Position numbers and translations under genes: made by a program. A stretch of DNA of 10,472 nucleotides from Oehlia diaphana (lineage: Eukaryota; Glomeromycota; Glomeromycetes; Glomerales; Glomeraceae), in assembly GCA_003833135.1 (NCBI GenBank), contig QZLH01000586.1, positions 31,133-41,604 of the forward strand, read 5' to 3'. Below are positions 1 to 8,178 of this stretch, piece by piece. Within the stretch, counting starts at the first letter, position 1; each line of letters begins with the position of its first letter. A model generated the notes under the pieces. That model saw nothing but the letters and a program-made list of their open reading frames with translations. It was not told the DNA's origin and ran no database searches.

Positions 1-161
1 TCATACATATATCAGGTACCTGATAGGTATACTATATATATAAGTACCCGATATGTGTATGATATGTGTATTATTTGTGTATGATTTTCTACATTTTGAG
101 TACCCGATATGTGTAAGATATATGTAGGATATGTGTAGGATAGACCATTTTTTTACCAGTG
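1..161. mobile_element. Probable DNA-transposon end (partial)
   Basis: The stretch is rich in short repeats typical of transposon subterminal regions. The 9-mer ATATGTGTA occurs about four times (near 51, 62, 107 and 130), a 17-bp direct repeat lies at 43-59 and 99-115, and a 14-bp perfect palindrome ATCAGGTACCTGAT lies at 11-24. The repeat-rich DNA stops at TTTTTTTACCAGTG (to 161), after which ordinary AT-rich sequence begins. Read inward from 161 the end is CACTGGTAAAAAAA, the kind of terminus seen in CACTA-like or hAT-like elements. The other end is outside the window, so superfamily and target-site duplication cannot be fixed, and no transposase is visible. Confidence 0.5.
43..115. repeat. 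Direct repeat pair, 17 bp
   Basis: AGTACCCGATATGTGTA occurs identically at 43-59 and 99-115, 56 bp apart start to start. Extra ATATGTGTA copies sit between and after them. Such arrays often serve as transposase-binding sites close to element ends. Confidence 0.8.
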
Positions 162-248
162 TAACTTATAACTGATCTGTATAAATTTAAGTACTTTTTG
201 CTTTTATTAAAATAGATCTAATTTGCTAATAATCAAATTATTACATTT

Positions 249-279
249 TAATTTGCTAAAACTTAAAATATAAGTTATA
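249..279 (+). repeat. Diverged direct repeat, left copy
   Basis: Begins TAATTTGCTAAAACTTAAAA and ends TAAGTTATA. It matches 1249-1278 at about 27 of 30 positions with one indel. The two copies lie about 1 kb apart on either side of the MITE. Related AATTTGCT or AATTTACT fragments occur at 220, 1113, 1154 and 1206. Confidence 0.7.
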
Positions 280-585
280 GTAAAATTTTAAAATAATATA
301 AGTTTAAATTTACTTAATAAAATATAATTTCAGTTTATTTAAATTATTTGTAGATCAGTAAATTTAATTGTTAATTTACCAAAATTAACAATCTTTTTTT
401 TTATCAATAAAAAAATAAATAATTTATATAAATCAAACTGTCAATTTTTATAATTTATAATTGAAAAATATATAAGATATAAATAAAATAATAATTAATA
501 AAAATACTAAATTAAATATAAATAATTATTAAAAAATAAAATGTTGAAAAACTAATCAGATAGTTTTTGGCTTGCATTATGCTTA

Positions 586-620
586 ATTTTGGCTGGAATT
601 ATACTAATTTTAGCCAAAAT
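586..620. repeat. Small hairpin (ATTTTGGCT / AGCCAAAAT)
   Basis: A 9-bp perfect inverted repeat, ATTTTGGCT at 586-594 and AGCCAAAAT at 612-620, with a 17-base loop. It is bounded by a second, weaker pair (AGTTTTTGG upstream, CCCAAAACT downstream). It could be the remnant of a short inverted-repeat element; no function is evident. Confidence 0.5.
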
Positions 621-659
621 ATAACACAAATCCCAAAACTAATGTTTTTAAAAATATAT

Positions 660-1062
660 TTTACAGAAACTTAACATTTTTAATCAATATAGAATCGATA
701 TCGTTAAGTTTATCTTAACGGTATCATTTTGATATTATTTCGATATCATTTTAATATAGATTTAATATTGATAAAATATCAAAATAAAGTATTATTATTT
801 TGATATCATTTCAATATTAAATTGATATCGAAATAATATCGAAATGATAATTAAAATGATATCAAAATGATATCTTTAAATTAAACTTAAAGATGTTGTT
901 TTGATATCATTTCTATTATCATTTCAATATCATTTCAACATCGATTTAATATTGAAATGATATCGAAATGATAATACTTTATTTCGATATCGTATCAATA
1001 TTAAATTTATATCAAAATGATATCAGAAATGATATCACTTGAAAACTTAAAGTTTCTGTAAA
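660..1062. mobile_element. Fold-back MITE, ~400 bp, non-autonomous
   Basis: The ends form a terminal inverted repeat: TTACAGAAACTT at 661-672 is exactly complementary to AAGTTTCTGTAA at 1050-1061, extended by one more pair (660/1062). The interior is built from reiterated GATATCATTT / AAATGATATC words. A long internal inverted repeat pairs 759-821 with 945-1007 at about 57 of 63 positions. The left arm carries about 44 extra bases that include the small hairpin CGTTAAG...CTTAACG (about 704-722). No ORF is present. A transcript could form a long near-duplex hairpin. No clear target-site duplication is visible; a TA-type duplication cannot be excluded in such AT-rich DNA. Confidence 0.8.
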
Positions 1063-1248
1063 GTATCTATAAAAGTTAAAAAAAGGATAAATTAAATTTA
1101 GAAAAAGGTATCAATTTGCTCAAATATAAAATATGACCTTGTAAAATCAACATAATTTACTAAAACTCATAATTATGACTATTAATTAATTATTAATTTT
1201 CAATTAATTTGCTCTATTTAAAATTATGAATTTAACCTAATTTTAATT

Positions 1249-1278
1249 GAATTTGCTAAAACTCAAATGTAAGTTATA
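1249..1278 (+). repeat. Diverged direct repeat, right copy
   Basis: GAATTTGCTAAAACTCAAAT followed by GTAAGTTATA, the partner of 249-279. It overlaps the proposed stop codon (1274-1276) of the minus-strand gene, so the repeat and the 3' end of that gene share bases. Confidence 0.7.
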
Positions 1279-4047
1279 TATGTGATGTCCAAAATCCTGC
1301 TTGTGCAATCCTCTTAATCTATTGTATTCAATCACAAGATCCAAATTTAAACAATATATTTCAAATGTTTATGTAGAAATTAATTACCTGAAGAATTTCC
1401 AAATTCATTTTTTCTTTATCTATCTGTAGAGCATATATCTTGTTTTCAATAGAAAGTCAAAGTTTATCTAGATCGTTGTCTTTTTTCTGTTGATCCTAAT
1501 AAATATTAAAAGAAAAATTCTATTAGTTTGATCTAAAAAATAAAATATTTTCTGCAAATCCATAATAACAAGTGCTACATCAAGCTATAGCAAACTAACA
1601 GCCCATTAGAAGAATAACTAACAGCTACTATACTTCCTAATCATGGATGCTTAACAGGCATTTAAAGTTCCTACTCACTGATAAAACCAGAGATCACAAC
1701 AAGCTAACAGTCCATTAGAGGAATAGCTATCAGTTACATCTTCTTGTTGTAGATAAAACATTGAATTATGTTATAATAGTCAATGATTTGTTTCATATAG
1801 AAATTCTTTTTATGATGTAACATTCAAAAAAAATACTAAAATTGTCCAAATTTCCTTTCATAAACTCTGCTAATTTGATTAGATTCTTATTCACAATATT
1901 ATTAGGTGCAGTTAGAGACTTTATTTCTCCATAGAAGATTTCATATTCTTTATTATTTTTGCTAAAGAGAACCTGAAAATCAGGTTTCCTTTCATATGTA
2001 CAATTATCAGCTTTCCATTGGGTTTTATAGCTTAAAAACTCTCCACTTGCCTTAAATTACAGATTTAAATAAACAATAAGTGTATATTAAATAATTACAT
2101 TATAAAGATTTCAGGTACATTAAACTTACCAAACAAATTTATAACCATCCATGTTAAGAATTTCCTCTAATAATAATACATGAAAATATCTATAAATGAA
2201 GGTATCTTCATCTATTTTCTGATCAGTTTCATTGTTGTTAAGGTCAAGAAACTACAGAATATATAATAGTCATAAGTACAACAATGATGATTTTTCATTA
2301 GGTTTAAAACTTACTAATTCCTCATAACAAGTTGTACACAGTCAAATATCTTCTTCTCTTCCTCGGTCATTGAGAGGTCCCACCTCATCCAATTTTGGCA
2401 CCATTTTTGTAGTAATAAATTTTTGTCTATTAGAAGCTAAACCACAAATTATTGCTTTTGTTAATTACAGTACTTATAGTAATGTTCTTAATATCCAAGA
2501 AGTCATTACAGAATTTACTTCACTATACTCCATAAACATGAGCTTAACAATAACTGGCAATATTTTGTAGGTTAGTTGTTTAGGTAATGCTCTCTTCCAG
2601 ATCTGAACAGAGCATTTGACATACTTAGGTTGATCTTCTTTCACATAAATTATTGAAGAGAGATATCTACAATTATATATAAAAGTAAATATTGAAACAA
2701 AATCTATACTTTGTATGGCAAGTACCTACAATATTCGGTTAACATCTGTAGCATATGAGAGAGATGGGTTGTTTTTTAACAATTCTACTGTTTGTTTTTG
2801 AAATTCATGGAAATCTTTAGAAATATTATATTCATTCACAATCCACTACAGGAAGAGATCAATGATTAATGAACTATCACCATATTGGAATGAAATTTTT
2901 TTTTTCAATACATACATCATGATCTGAATTACGATTAATTATAATTTTCTCAATGGCGTGTTTCAATGAGAGGATCATCTTTGACTTGATAAATATCAAT
3001 TAATATTCAAGAATTTGCAAGTTATTCTGAAAATTACATAAATGATAACCTAGTGCTTTACCTTTTTGGGTTCATTCGAAACTGAAGAATCAGTAAATTC
3101 CACATTATCTAACTTTACGCCCTCTTTATCTTGAAATGTAGCATATGGATTAGTAAAATGTTTACTCAAACCTATTTTACCTCAACACAAGGTAATCTTT
3201 TCCTTAATATTTACCAGATCAATATTTTCGAACTCATCACTGGTCGATTTGTTCTTATTACCCGATTTACTTTGCTTAGGACTCCTGGTTAAAATTTTGC
3301 TTCCGATATCTTTCATTGACCTACGCTTTCTGGATTTTGTTCTGATATCTTTAGCAGCATTAGAAGGACTTTGGAAGAAAGTGTCTATCTCATCCTGCAG
3401 AAATGCAAAGTCAGTATTGCAATACAGATTAGAAACGAGCTTATGCACATCATACGACAAACAAAACTAAAAACATTACTAGAGAAGATATTTCTGTAAC
3501 TTCGGATGATTCTTCGTTGTAATTGTTTAAAAAATTATCCTCGCTGTACAATGGATCTTCTACTGGATTATTCTATACACACGTTTCGAAATTAGCAAAA
3601 AGGATTAAAAGACGTTCTTGCAAACTATACAATAAGATATATTCTGACCTTACTAGATGACGCTAACTCTTGCAACCTATCCTCAAATTCTAACAGTATT
3701 ACCAATGCTTATTATTATTCGATGGAAGAGAAAGAAATATATAAAAATTAAATGTATTACCAGAACGTAGTTGATCTTGAGTGGCATTAAAAATCGTATT
3801 GCTGAAGCCATCATGCAATTCTGCTATTCGAGAAACCATCTTATTGGCATTAAGATTTACCGCCATATTCAACGTTTCCATGAAGGATGGACTTTCTTTC
3901 CAGATTTGGAAACTTGATCCGAATCTGCCTCTACGGCTCTACCTAAATGAATAAAATAGAGAAGAAACCCAATTCAGACGATATATATATTATCCATCGG
4001 GCTGTCAGACGTATCCTAGCACCTTTTGGGCTAAACACGCTCTCCAT
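1274..4047 (-). CDS. Multi-exon gene with PD-(D/E)XK-like nuclease domain, possibly decayed
   Basis: Exons joined by eye on GT-AG borders with phase kept: 4047-4023, 3928-3761, 3689-3649, 3572-3501, 3466-3215, 3121-3062, 2984-2916, 2845-2730, 2666-2519, 2436-2338, 2251-2130, 2045-1796, then 1495-1388 and 1318-1274. The first twelve give about 474 codons. Residues ~40-80 look helical (VSRIAELHDGFSNTIF, then FEDRLQELASSSK). The exon at 3466 carries a basic KSRKRRS patch (~146-152), a possible nuclear signal. The middle exons (WIVNEYNISKDFHEF, YLSSIIYVKEDQPKYVKC, KWCQNWMRWDLS) encode mixed helical sequence. The last large exon has the nuclease-like motif. Weak points: first exon and start (ATG at 3881 is an alternative); a 34-nt intron at 3467-3500; non-canonical donors at 2337 and 2729; and the 3' part, where a TGA (1793-1795) closes the nuclease exon and another TGA (1457-1459) lies in the next exon. 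It resembles large lineage-specific families of Glomeromycotina; the exact family is not identified. Confidence 0.6.
1388..1495 (-). pseudogene. C-terminal exon with in-frame TGA
   Basis: After acceptor TTATTAG this phase-0 stretch reads DQQKKDNDLDKL, then TGA (1457-1459), then LSIENKIYALQIDKEKMNLE and ILQ to a GTAATT donor. It continues in phase into 1318-1274 (IKRIAQAGFWTSHI, stop). The open reading on both sides of a single TGA suggests a former Arg codon (CGA) lost by C-to-T change. No intron choice that I found removes this stop. Confidence 0.45.
1591..1627. repeat. Twin 37-bp repeat, copy 1
   Basis: It matches 1700-1736 at 31 of 37 positions; the shared core includes CATTAGA.GAATA. Both copies lie in the 300-bp gap between the nuclease exon and the C-terminal exons, in a patch less AT-rich than its surroundings, which suggests a local duplication or an inserted fragment. 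Confidence 0.65.
1700..1736. repeat. Twin 37-bp repeat, copy 2
   Basis: Partner of 1591-1627, same orientation, starts 109 bp apart. Five of the six differences are transitions, consistent with an old duplication. No coding role is apparent. Confidence 0.65.
1796..2045 (-). other. Exon with PD-(D/E)XK-like nuclease core
   Basis: Entered by splicing from 2130 into 2045 (acceptor ...GGCAAG), it reads GEFLSYKTQWKADN, then ERKPDFQVLF, EYEIFYGEIKS and NKNLIKLAEFMKGNLD. The order Lys-Pro-Asp, about 17 residues, then Gly-Glu-Ile-Lys matches the Asp ... Glu-X-Lys metal-binding core of PD-(D/E)XK nucleases; in the model these are about D413, E431 and K433. A preceding Glu-rich helix (LLLEEILNMD, exon 2251-2130) could supply the usual helix-1 acidic residue. 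The domain stops early at 1793, roughly 50 residues after the motif, which is short for this fold, so a C-terminal part may be lost or lie in an unrecognised exon. The fold assignment is inference from motif spacing. Confidence 0.55.
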
Positions 4048-5640
4048 GATTAAACTAAAAGATCCGAACCCTAAAATTTTCAAAGCCTCTTCTGCTTGAC
4101 TTTTTCCATCACGTGATGTTCGGATTATTGTTTATCGACTCTAAATATGTCTTGTAAATACGATGTTCATTATCTTTGTTTCCAAAGTCGTTAGCATGAA
4201 CCTTGTTCCATTTTAAAAAATTTTCTAAACTCCATTATTTATCGTTTTGAAAGTAATGAAGCCTTGTAAGTTTGGACATTCTTGCAAAGTGGTTTTTTTT
4301 TTATTCAAGAGTGAAATCTGGATTAATTACTCTCAATTAATAATTTATCCTTACATTTCCCATGATGAATACTCATCATATTAATTTTCTTTTGTGAACT
4401 ATATATAGGAAGGCTAGATTTTAAAAATTTCGATAAATACTCGATGTCACGTTTTTTTTACAAGTATATTCTCAAAAAATATTTCTTTCTCCTAAAAATT
4501 TTTCTGAATTGTACAACTGTCCTACTATTTTTTAAATCGAAAATTTCTACAAGTACCACCACTGAACCCTAACATTTGTACGACTCGCGTGTTATTCAAC
4601 AGACGTCCTTCAAAGAGTTATTTTCGTAGTATTTATTAATTGTTCCTGTTATTTGCCTGTGCTGATCTCGTGCTTTTTCTACGAATATACTCAGTTGTCA
4701 TTTTACATTTGATGCAAATGTTGGAACAATTATTAAGGCTAAATAAATAAATCATTATAAAAATTAGATTATTTTTACAGTATTTTTAGTTCAATGTCAA
4801 ATATATTACCTCCTTCCCTAGTTTCTTCAATATGTTTAACTCTTTTCCTACTACATTCTACTACATTCCTAGTTTTTTTCTACTTCAAGATAAGGATACA
4901 TTTCTAGCATATTGTTCTCGCAACATTTCTGGTATGCAAGTTCTGTAATTAAGCGAAAGGAAATACACGAAATGATTTAAAATCCCATCAGTATCCCATC
5001 CCAAATCCAAATACTTGTATAACATTTATCGCATTGGTCAATTATCACATGACATTACACAAATTCCAAAAAAAGGAGATTTTGAGAATTGGGGAAATCT
5101 TACCACATCACCTCATGTTACATAGCCGATCACCGACCCATTTTCCCGAGCTATCCCTTATTTTTTTTTAAAAAAATGCAATTCAAATAAAATATAAACA
5201 GGTAAAAAAGTATTTTCTGGGGTTCTAGTTCTATTTTTGAAGTTGCAGAAGAATAGAGGTAGTTGTTGATATTCAAAGCAATAAAATGGGACCCCAGATC
5301 AATATGGTAAAGACAATATTTATGCTCTTTATTTGTGATGAAAATTTTGAATCTATTTATTTAATCTACCTGATGGAACTGAACAAAATATCAAAACTCT
5401 TATTTGTATAAAGCTTAGTTATTATTACATTGTTTTTCATAAAAGTCTCATTTTTTCATTTTATTGGTAATTGGAATAGAAGATATGCAAATGCTACTGT
5501 AGTCATATTGTTAAAGTAGTTTGAAATAATAATTTATATCCTATTAACACATTTTCTAACTAGATATGTTTCTTAAAATTATTAAAGTTAAATATTTTAA
5601 TCTACATAGCGTTAAATATAACACACGTTCTGTATACATG
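4048..5640. other. Gene-poor intergenic DNA
   Basis: No convincing exon on either strand. It contains an E-box-like palindrome near the 5' end of the minus-strand gene, a short tandem CTACTACATT x2 near 4849-4868 and scattered homopolymers. A 21-codon minus-strand ATG frame near 4705 (MTTEYIRRKSTRS...) was seen but has no support. The first few hundred bases are probably the promoter of the gene starting at 4047. Confidence 0.5.
4109..4116. promoter_or_regulatory. TCACGTGA E-box-like site
   Basis: Perfect 8-bp palindrome 62 bp upstream of the ATG at 4047 of the minus-strand gene. TCACGTGA is the classical target of bHLH factors such as Cbf1/USF types. The same octamer recurs at 5770 and 7719. 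Confidence 0.45.
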
Positions 5641-5675
5641 ATCCCAATACTCTGCGCTTCCTCCAAATAAAAAAT

Positions 5676-5698
5676 CACGTGCGCGCGAACACACACAT
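5676..5698. other. E-box plus alternating purine-pyrimidine tract (Z-DNA-like)
   Basis: CACGTGCGCGCG is a 12-base strictly alternating run, followed after AA by CACACACA. It is the only such GC-rich alternating tract in the window and begins with a CACGTG E-box core (5676-5681). Left-handed DNA potential is inferred from sequence only. Confidence 0.5.
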
Positions 5699-5769
5699 TT
5701 TATTTGTCCTATTTAAATATACTTTCATCAAACCAAGATTAACGAAAATGAAAGGTTTCTCGCTAAAGT

Positions 5770-5777
5770 TCACGTGA
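5770..5777. promoter_or_regulatory. TCACGTGA E-box-like site
   Basis: Second copy of the octamer, 94 bp from the CACGTG core at 5676, so this region has a closely spaced pair. The nearest supported gene downstream is the methyltransferase (start 6490). Confidence 0.4.
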
Positions 5778-5781
5778 AAAA

Positions 5782-6431
5782 AATCTTGACATGAAACAGT
5801 TTCGTAAAAAAAAAATGAAATTGTGTAATATTGATCATGTGGATAAAAAATTAAAGTTTCTAAAACACACGATACAATTTATAATTATAAATTTTCATGT
5901 ACGATATAAAACTAATGTAACGATGACACCAATTTTTAGTAATAATTTACCGGAGATCACCGTAAAAATTCCATAAATAAAATTGAAAAAAATAATCGGT
6001 AAAATTTAAAACTTTAAAATAATAAGTAATTGAAAATTCCACGAACGCCAAGAACATAAATGATATAAATGGAATAATTTTACATCTAAGTTAGGAAATT
6101 TTGTTTGTTTCATTTTAATTTATTATCACTACTCATTGGATTTCTAAAGAGTCAGGCAATAAATTAATGAAATGTTATTACAAATAATCAATTAAAAATT
6201 CATGTAAAAAGGAACTTTCTATAGTTTTTTTTTTTTTTTACAATGAATTCAAAAAAAAGTAATAATAATAAATTTATTGGTAATTAATAATATTAATATT
6301 ATTAAAGAAAATCAGTAGTATAAAATTAATTCGATCTTAATATAATCGGACTATTAAAAAAATTTTAATTCAAACTTGATCAGCGTAGTAAGTTTAAGCA
6401 TGAATAGCATGGAATAAACGCACAGGCCAAA
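5782..6431. other. AT-rich upstream region of the methyltransferase
   Basis: No supported exon. A 61-codon plus-strand ATG frame (5791-5976) is present but has low-complexity Lys/Ile/Asn composition and no recognisable domain. A 14-base T run lies near 6226-6239. Confidence 0.45.
6284..6305. repeat. 22-bp perfect AT palindrome
   Basis: TTAATAATATT followed by AATATTATTAA reads identically on both strands. It lies about 130 bp upstream of the methyltransferase TATA box. In DNA this AT-rich it may be chance; cruciform formation is possible. Confidence 0.5.
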
Positions 6432-6439
6432 TATAAAAG
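6432..6439 (+). promoter_or_regulatory. TATA box of methyltransferase gene
   Basis: TATAAAAG followed by GG, 51 bp upstream of the chosen ATG (6490). The same TATAAAA-purine block with GG occurs upstream of the DUF5522 gene, supporting its role as a core promoter. Confidence 0.55.
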
Positions 6440-6489
6440 GGAACAAATTCTTTTTGAAATTCTTTTATAAAAAATTTTATAATAAAAGA

Positions 6490-7588
6490 ATGGGAAATCG
6501 AAATTCTGCACAAGTTCAACATTTTCGTAAAAAGAAACAAGATAATTGTACAATAAAAAATACATATAAATTTATCGATGGACGTAAATATTTTAAAAAT
6601 AAAGAATGGATTTATCCATTACCAGTGGATGAAGAGGAATGTGATCGATCACAACTTCAACATTTTTTATTTCATCATATTTGGGAAGAAAATTTCAGTT
6701 CACCCGTTAAACAAATTTTAGAGAATGGTGGTAAAGTATTAGATGTAAGGTAATTAAATTCTCATTTTCTTCAAGTTTTTCTATAAAAAGATATCTTTTT
6801 ATTAATTATTATTTTTAATCAGTTGTGGACCAGGAGCTTGGTTAATGGAAATGGCAACAGTATATGGACAAACACAATTCGTAGGAGTTGATTTGATACC
6901 AACATTTCCCACCGAAATAAAACCTCAAAATTTAAAATTTAAACAATCTGATGTTCTTAATGGATTACCTTTTAATGATAATGAATTTGATTTAGTTTGT
7001 ATACAAAATTCTTCTTTATGTTTTACTGAAATCCAATGGAAAGAGATTGTGATACCTGAAATGGTAAGAGTAACTAAACCAAATGGGTGGGTAGAATTAA
7101 TGGATGTTGAATTTAATATTCAAAATTTACCAAAAAATTTTGAACCATTATATGATGGATGTAAGTAAATTTATTATTAATATTTTTAATTAATAAATTA
7201 TTTTAAACTGATCTTTTTCCTTTTTTTTTTTTTAGTTGTTAAATATTGTAAATTACATGATATAAATCTAGAAATAATTCCTCATTTAGGTAAACTTTTA
7301 CAAACTCATTCATCGGGTAAAATGACAGATTTTAATGAGGATATTCGTAAATTGCTATATTACGAAAATATTGATACAGATTCACAAATAAATATGACGA
7401 GAAAACTTTCTAAAGAAAATATATCATCATTTTATCATACTATTTCACCAATTATATTACCTACATTAGAAATCACAAAAGAGGAATATGATGAAATAAT
7501 TGATACTGTTAATATTAATTTTGAAAAAAATAAATGTTTTAATAATATGCATAGATTTTACGCTAGGAAAAAGTTAGCCGAAGAATAA
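6490..7588 (+). CDS. SAM-dependent class I methyltransferase, N-myristoylated (three exons)
   Basis: Exons 6490-6749, 6823-7160 and 7236-7588 join to 316 aa; introns 6750-6822 and 7161-7235 have GTAATT/GTAAGT donors and T-rich AG acceptors. The first junction rebuilds SAM motif I, KVLDVSCGPGAW (residues 82-93). Then follow the acidic motif II loop FVGVDL (D110), SDVLNGLPF (129-137) and EFDLV (141-145), and the helix EMVRVTKPNGWVELMD (166-181), as in UbiE/Methyltransf_11-25 enzymes. The product should transfer methyl from SAM to an unknown substrate, perhaps a small molecule or lipid. The start at 6490 is preferred over the in-frame ATG at 6454 because it has A at -3, G at +4 and yields MGNRNS, an N-myristoylation consensus (Gly2, Ser6), followed by RKKK (13-16). 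The enzyme is therefore probably tethered to a membrane. The C-terminal ~110 residues are helical and family-specific. All key motifs look intact. Confidence 0.9.
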
Positions 7589-7589
7589 A
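7584..7589 (+). terminator. Poly(A) signal overlapping the stop codon
   Basis: AATAAA overlaps the TAA stop (7586-7588) and leads into long A runs, with another ATAAAAAA soon after. The 3' UTR may be very short. Confidence 0.4.
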
Positions 7590-8140
7590 AAAAAAAAATA
7601 AAAAATGTATTATAGTTTACATAATTTTACATAGACATTTTTTTTTAAAAAAAAAAAAATAAAAAAAAGTGTTTTTTTTTCTGTACACCTTTGACCTTTC
7701 TTACCTTGGAATGGTAAATCACGTGAAATCCAGGTCCCAATCCAAAAAATAATCACCTTAACTTTATATAAGTAATATAAGTATTATATATAACCCAGCC
7801 AAAAAATTTTCATTCCATAAAGAAGAACCATTCAAAAATTCAGGTTTTACCGGTTTTACTTAAGTGCCAAATTTCTTTAATTAGAAAAATTTGACGGATC
7901 GTGAACAAAAAAAACCCTGACCCTTTTTTATTTTTAATTTCCCACGAAAAAAAAAAAAGGAGAAATTAAATATCTCATGGAAAAATTAAAAATTCCCATT
8001 TGGTTATATATAAAGAATAAATAAATAAACAAAAGAAATTAGTAATTTTATTTTTAAAAAAAAATGATATTTTTTTTCCACTTTACAATTTAAAATATTT
8101 AAAAAAGATATTCGGTTATGATAAACCGTCAAACAATCGA
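7589..8140. other. Convergent intergenic region, homopolymer-rich
   Basis: Lies between the 3' ends of the plus-strand methyltransferase and the minus-strand Cys-rich unit. Mostly A and T homopolymers (notably 7622-7680), plus a moderately GC-richer patch at 7680-7745. A TCACGTGA octamer lies at 7719-7726. No ORF or RNA gene recognised. Confidence 0.5.
7719..7726. promoter_or_regulatory. TCACGTGA E-box-like site
   Basis: Third perfect copy of the octamer, 130 bp after the methyltransferase stop. Its position between convergent genes makes a promoter role less obvious than at 4109. Confidence 0.3.
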
Positions 8141-8146
8141 TTTATT
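8141..8146 (-). terminator. Poly(A) signal of minus-strand Cys-rich gene
   Basis: TTTATT on the plus strand is AATAAA on the minus strand, about 33 bases beyond the stop at 8179-8181. This is the expected distance for a 3' UTR and supports a transcribed minus-strand unit. Confidence 0.45.
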
Positions 8147-8178
8147 GTTGTTATTATTAATGAAATACAAAAAAAAAC

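Larger units (their letters stand above)
162..659. other. AT-rich non-coding DNA
   Basis: Almost pure A/T sequence with no ORF of note in any frame and no RNA gene that I recognise. It holds two copies of the AATTTGCT micro-repeat (220 and 250) and a small hairpin at 586-620. It is probably old transposon debris, because the same micro-repeats resume on the far side of the MITE at 660-1062. Confidence 0.6.

Noticed and set aside
2338..2350. Frameshift joining MTEEEKKIFD to a CTTCYEEL frame with a better GTAAGT donor
   Set aside because: It needs a missing base; the weaker GTACAA donor at 2337 keeps the frame without one. Not excluded, but less economical.
2370..2570. 66-codon plus-strand ATG frame
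   Set aside because: Antisense to spliced minus-strand exons (2338-2436, 2519-2666) that join in phase; no domain of its own.
2987..3026. In-frame TAA after NNLQILEY (minus strand) as a third nonsense mutation
   Set aside because: A 77-nt intron (2985-3061, ATCAAG acceptor) keeps phase and contains this TAA; the alternative 35-nt intron is improbably short.
3249..3470. 73-codon plus-strand ATG frame
   Set aside because: Opposite-strand shadow of the basic exon at 3215-3466.
3872..3944. Alternative frame VEADSDQVSKSGKKVHPSWKR in exon 2, reminiscent of BED-finger leaders
   Set aside because: It ends in TGA after about 24 codons, while the overlapping frame continues through correct splice junctions.
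4645..4710. 21-codon minus-strand frame MTTEYIRRKSTRSAQ...
   Set aside because: No splice donor, homology or downstream exon; length expected by chance.
5791..5976. 61-codon plus-strand frame with a slight FRKKK similarity to the methyltransferase N-terminus
   Set aside because: Low-complexity Lys/Ile/Asn composition and no domain; the shared TTTCGTAAAAA word is explained by base composition.
6380..6565. 61-codon minus-strand frame
   Set aside because: Overlaps the promoter and first exon of the well-supported methyltransferase; Phe/Tyr/Leu-rich shadow.
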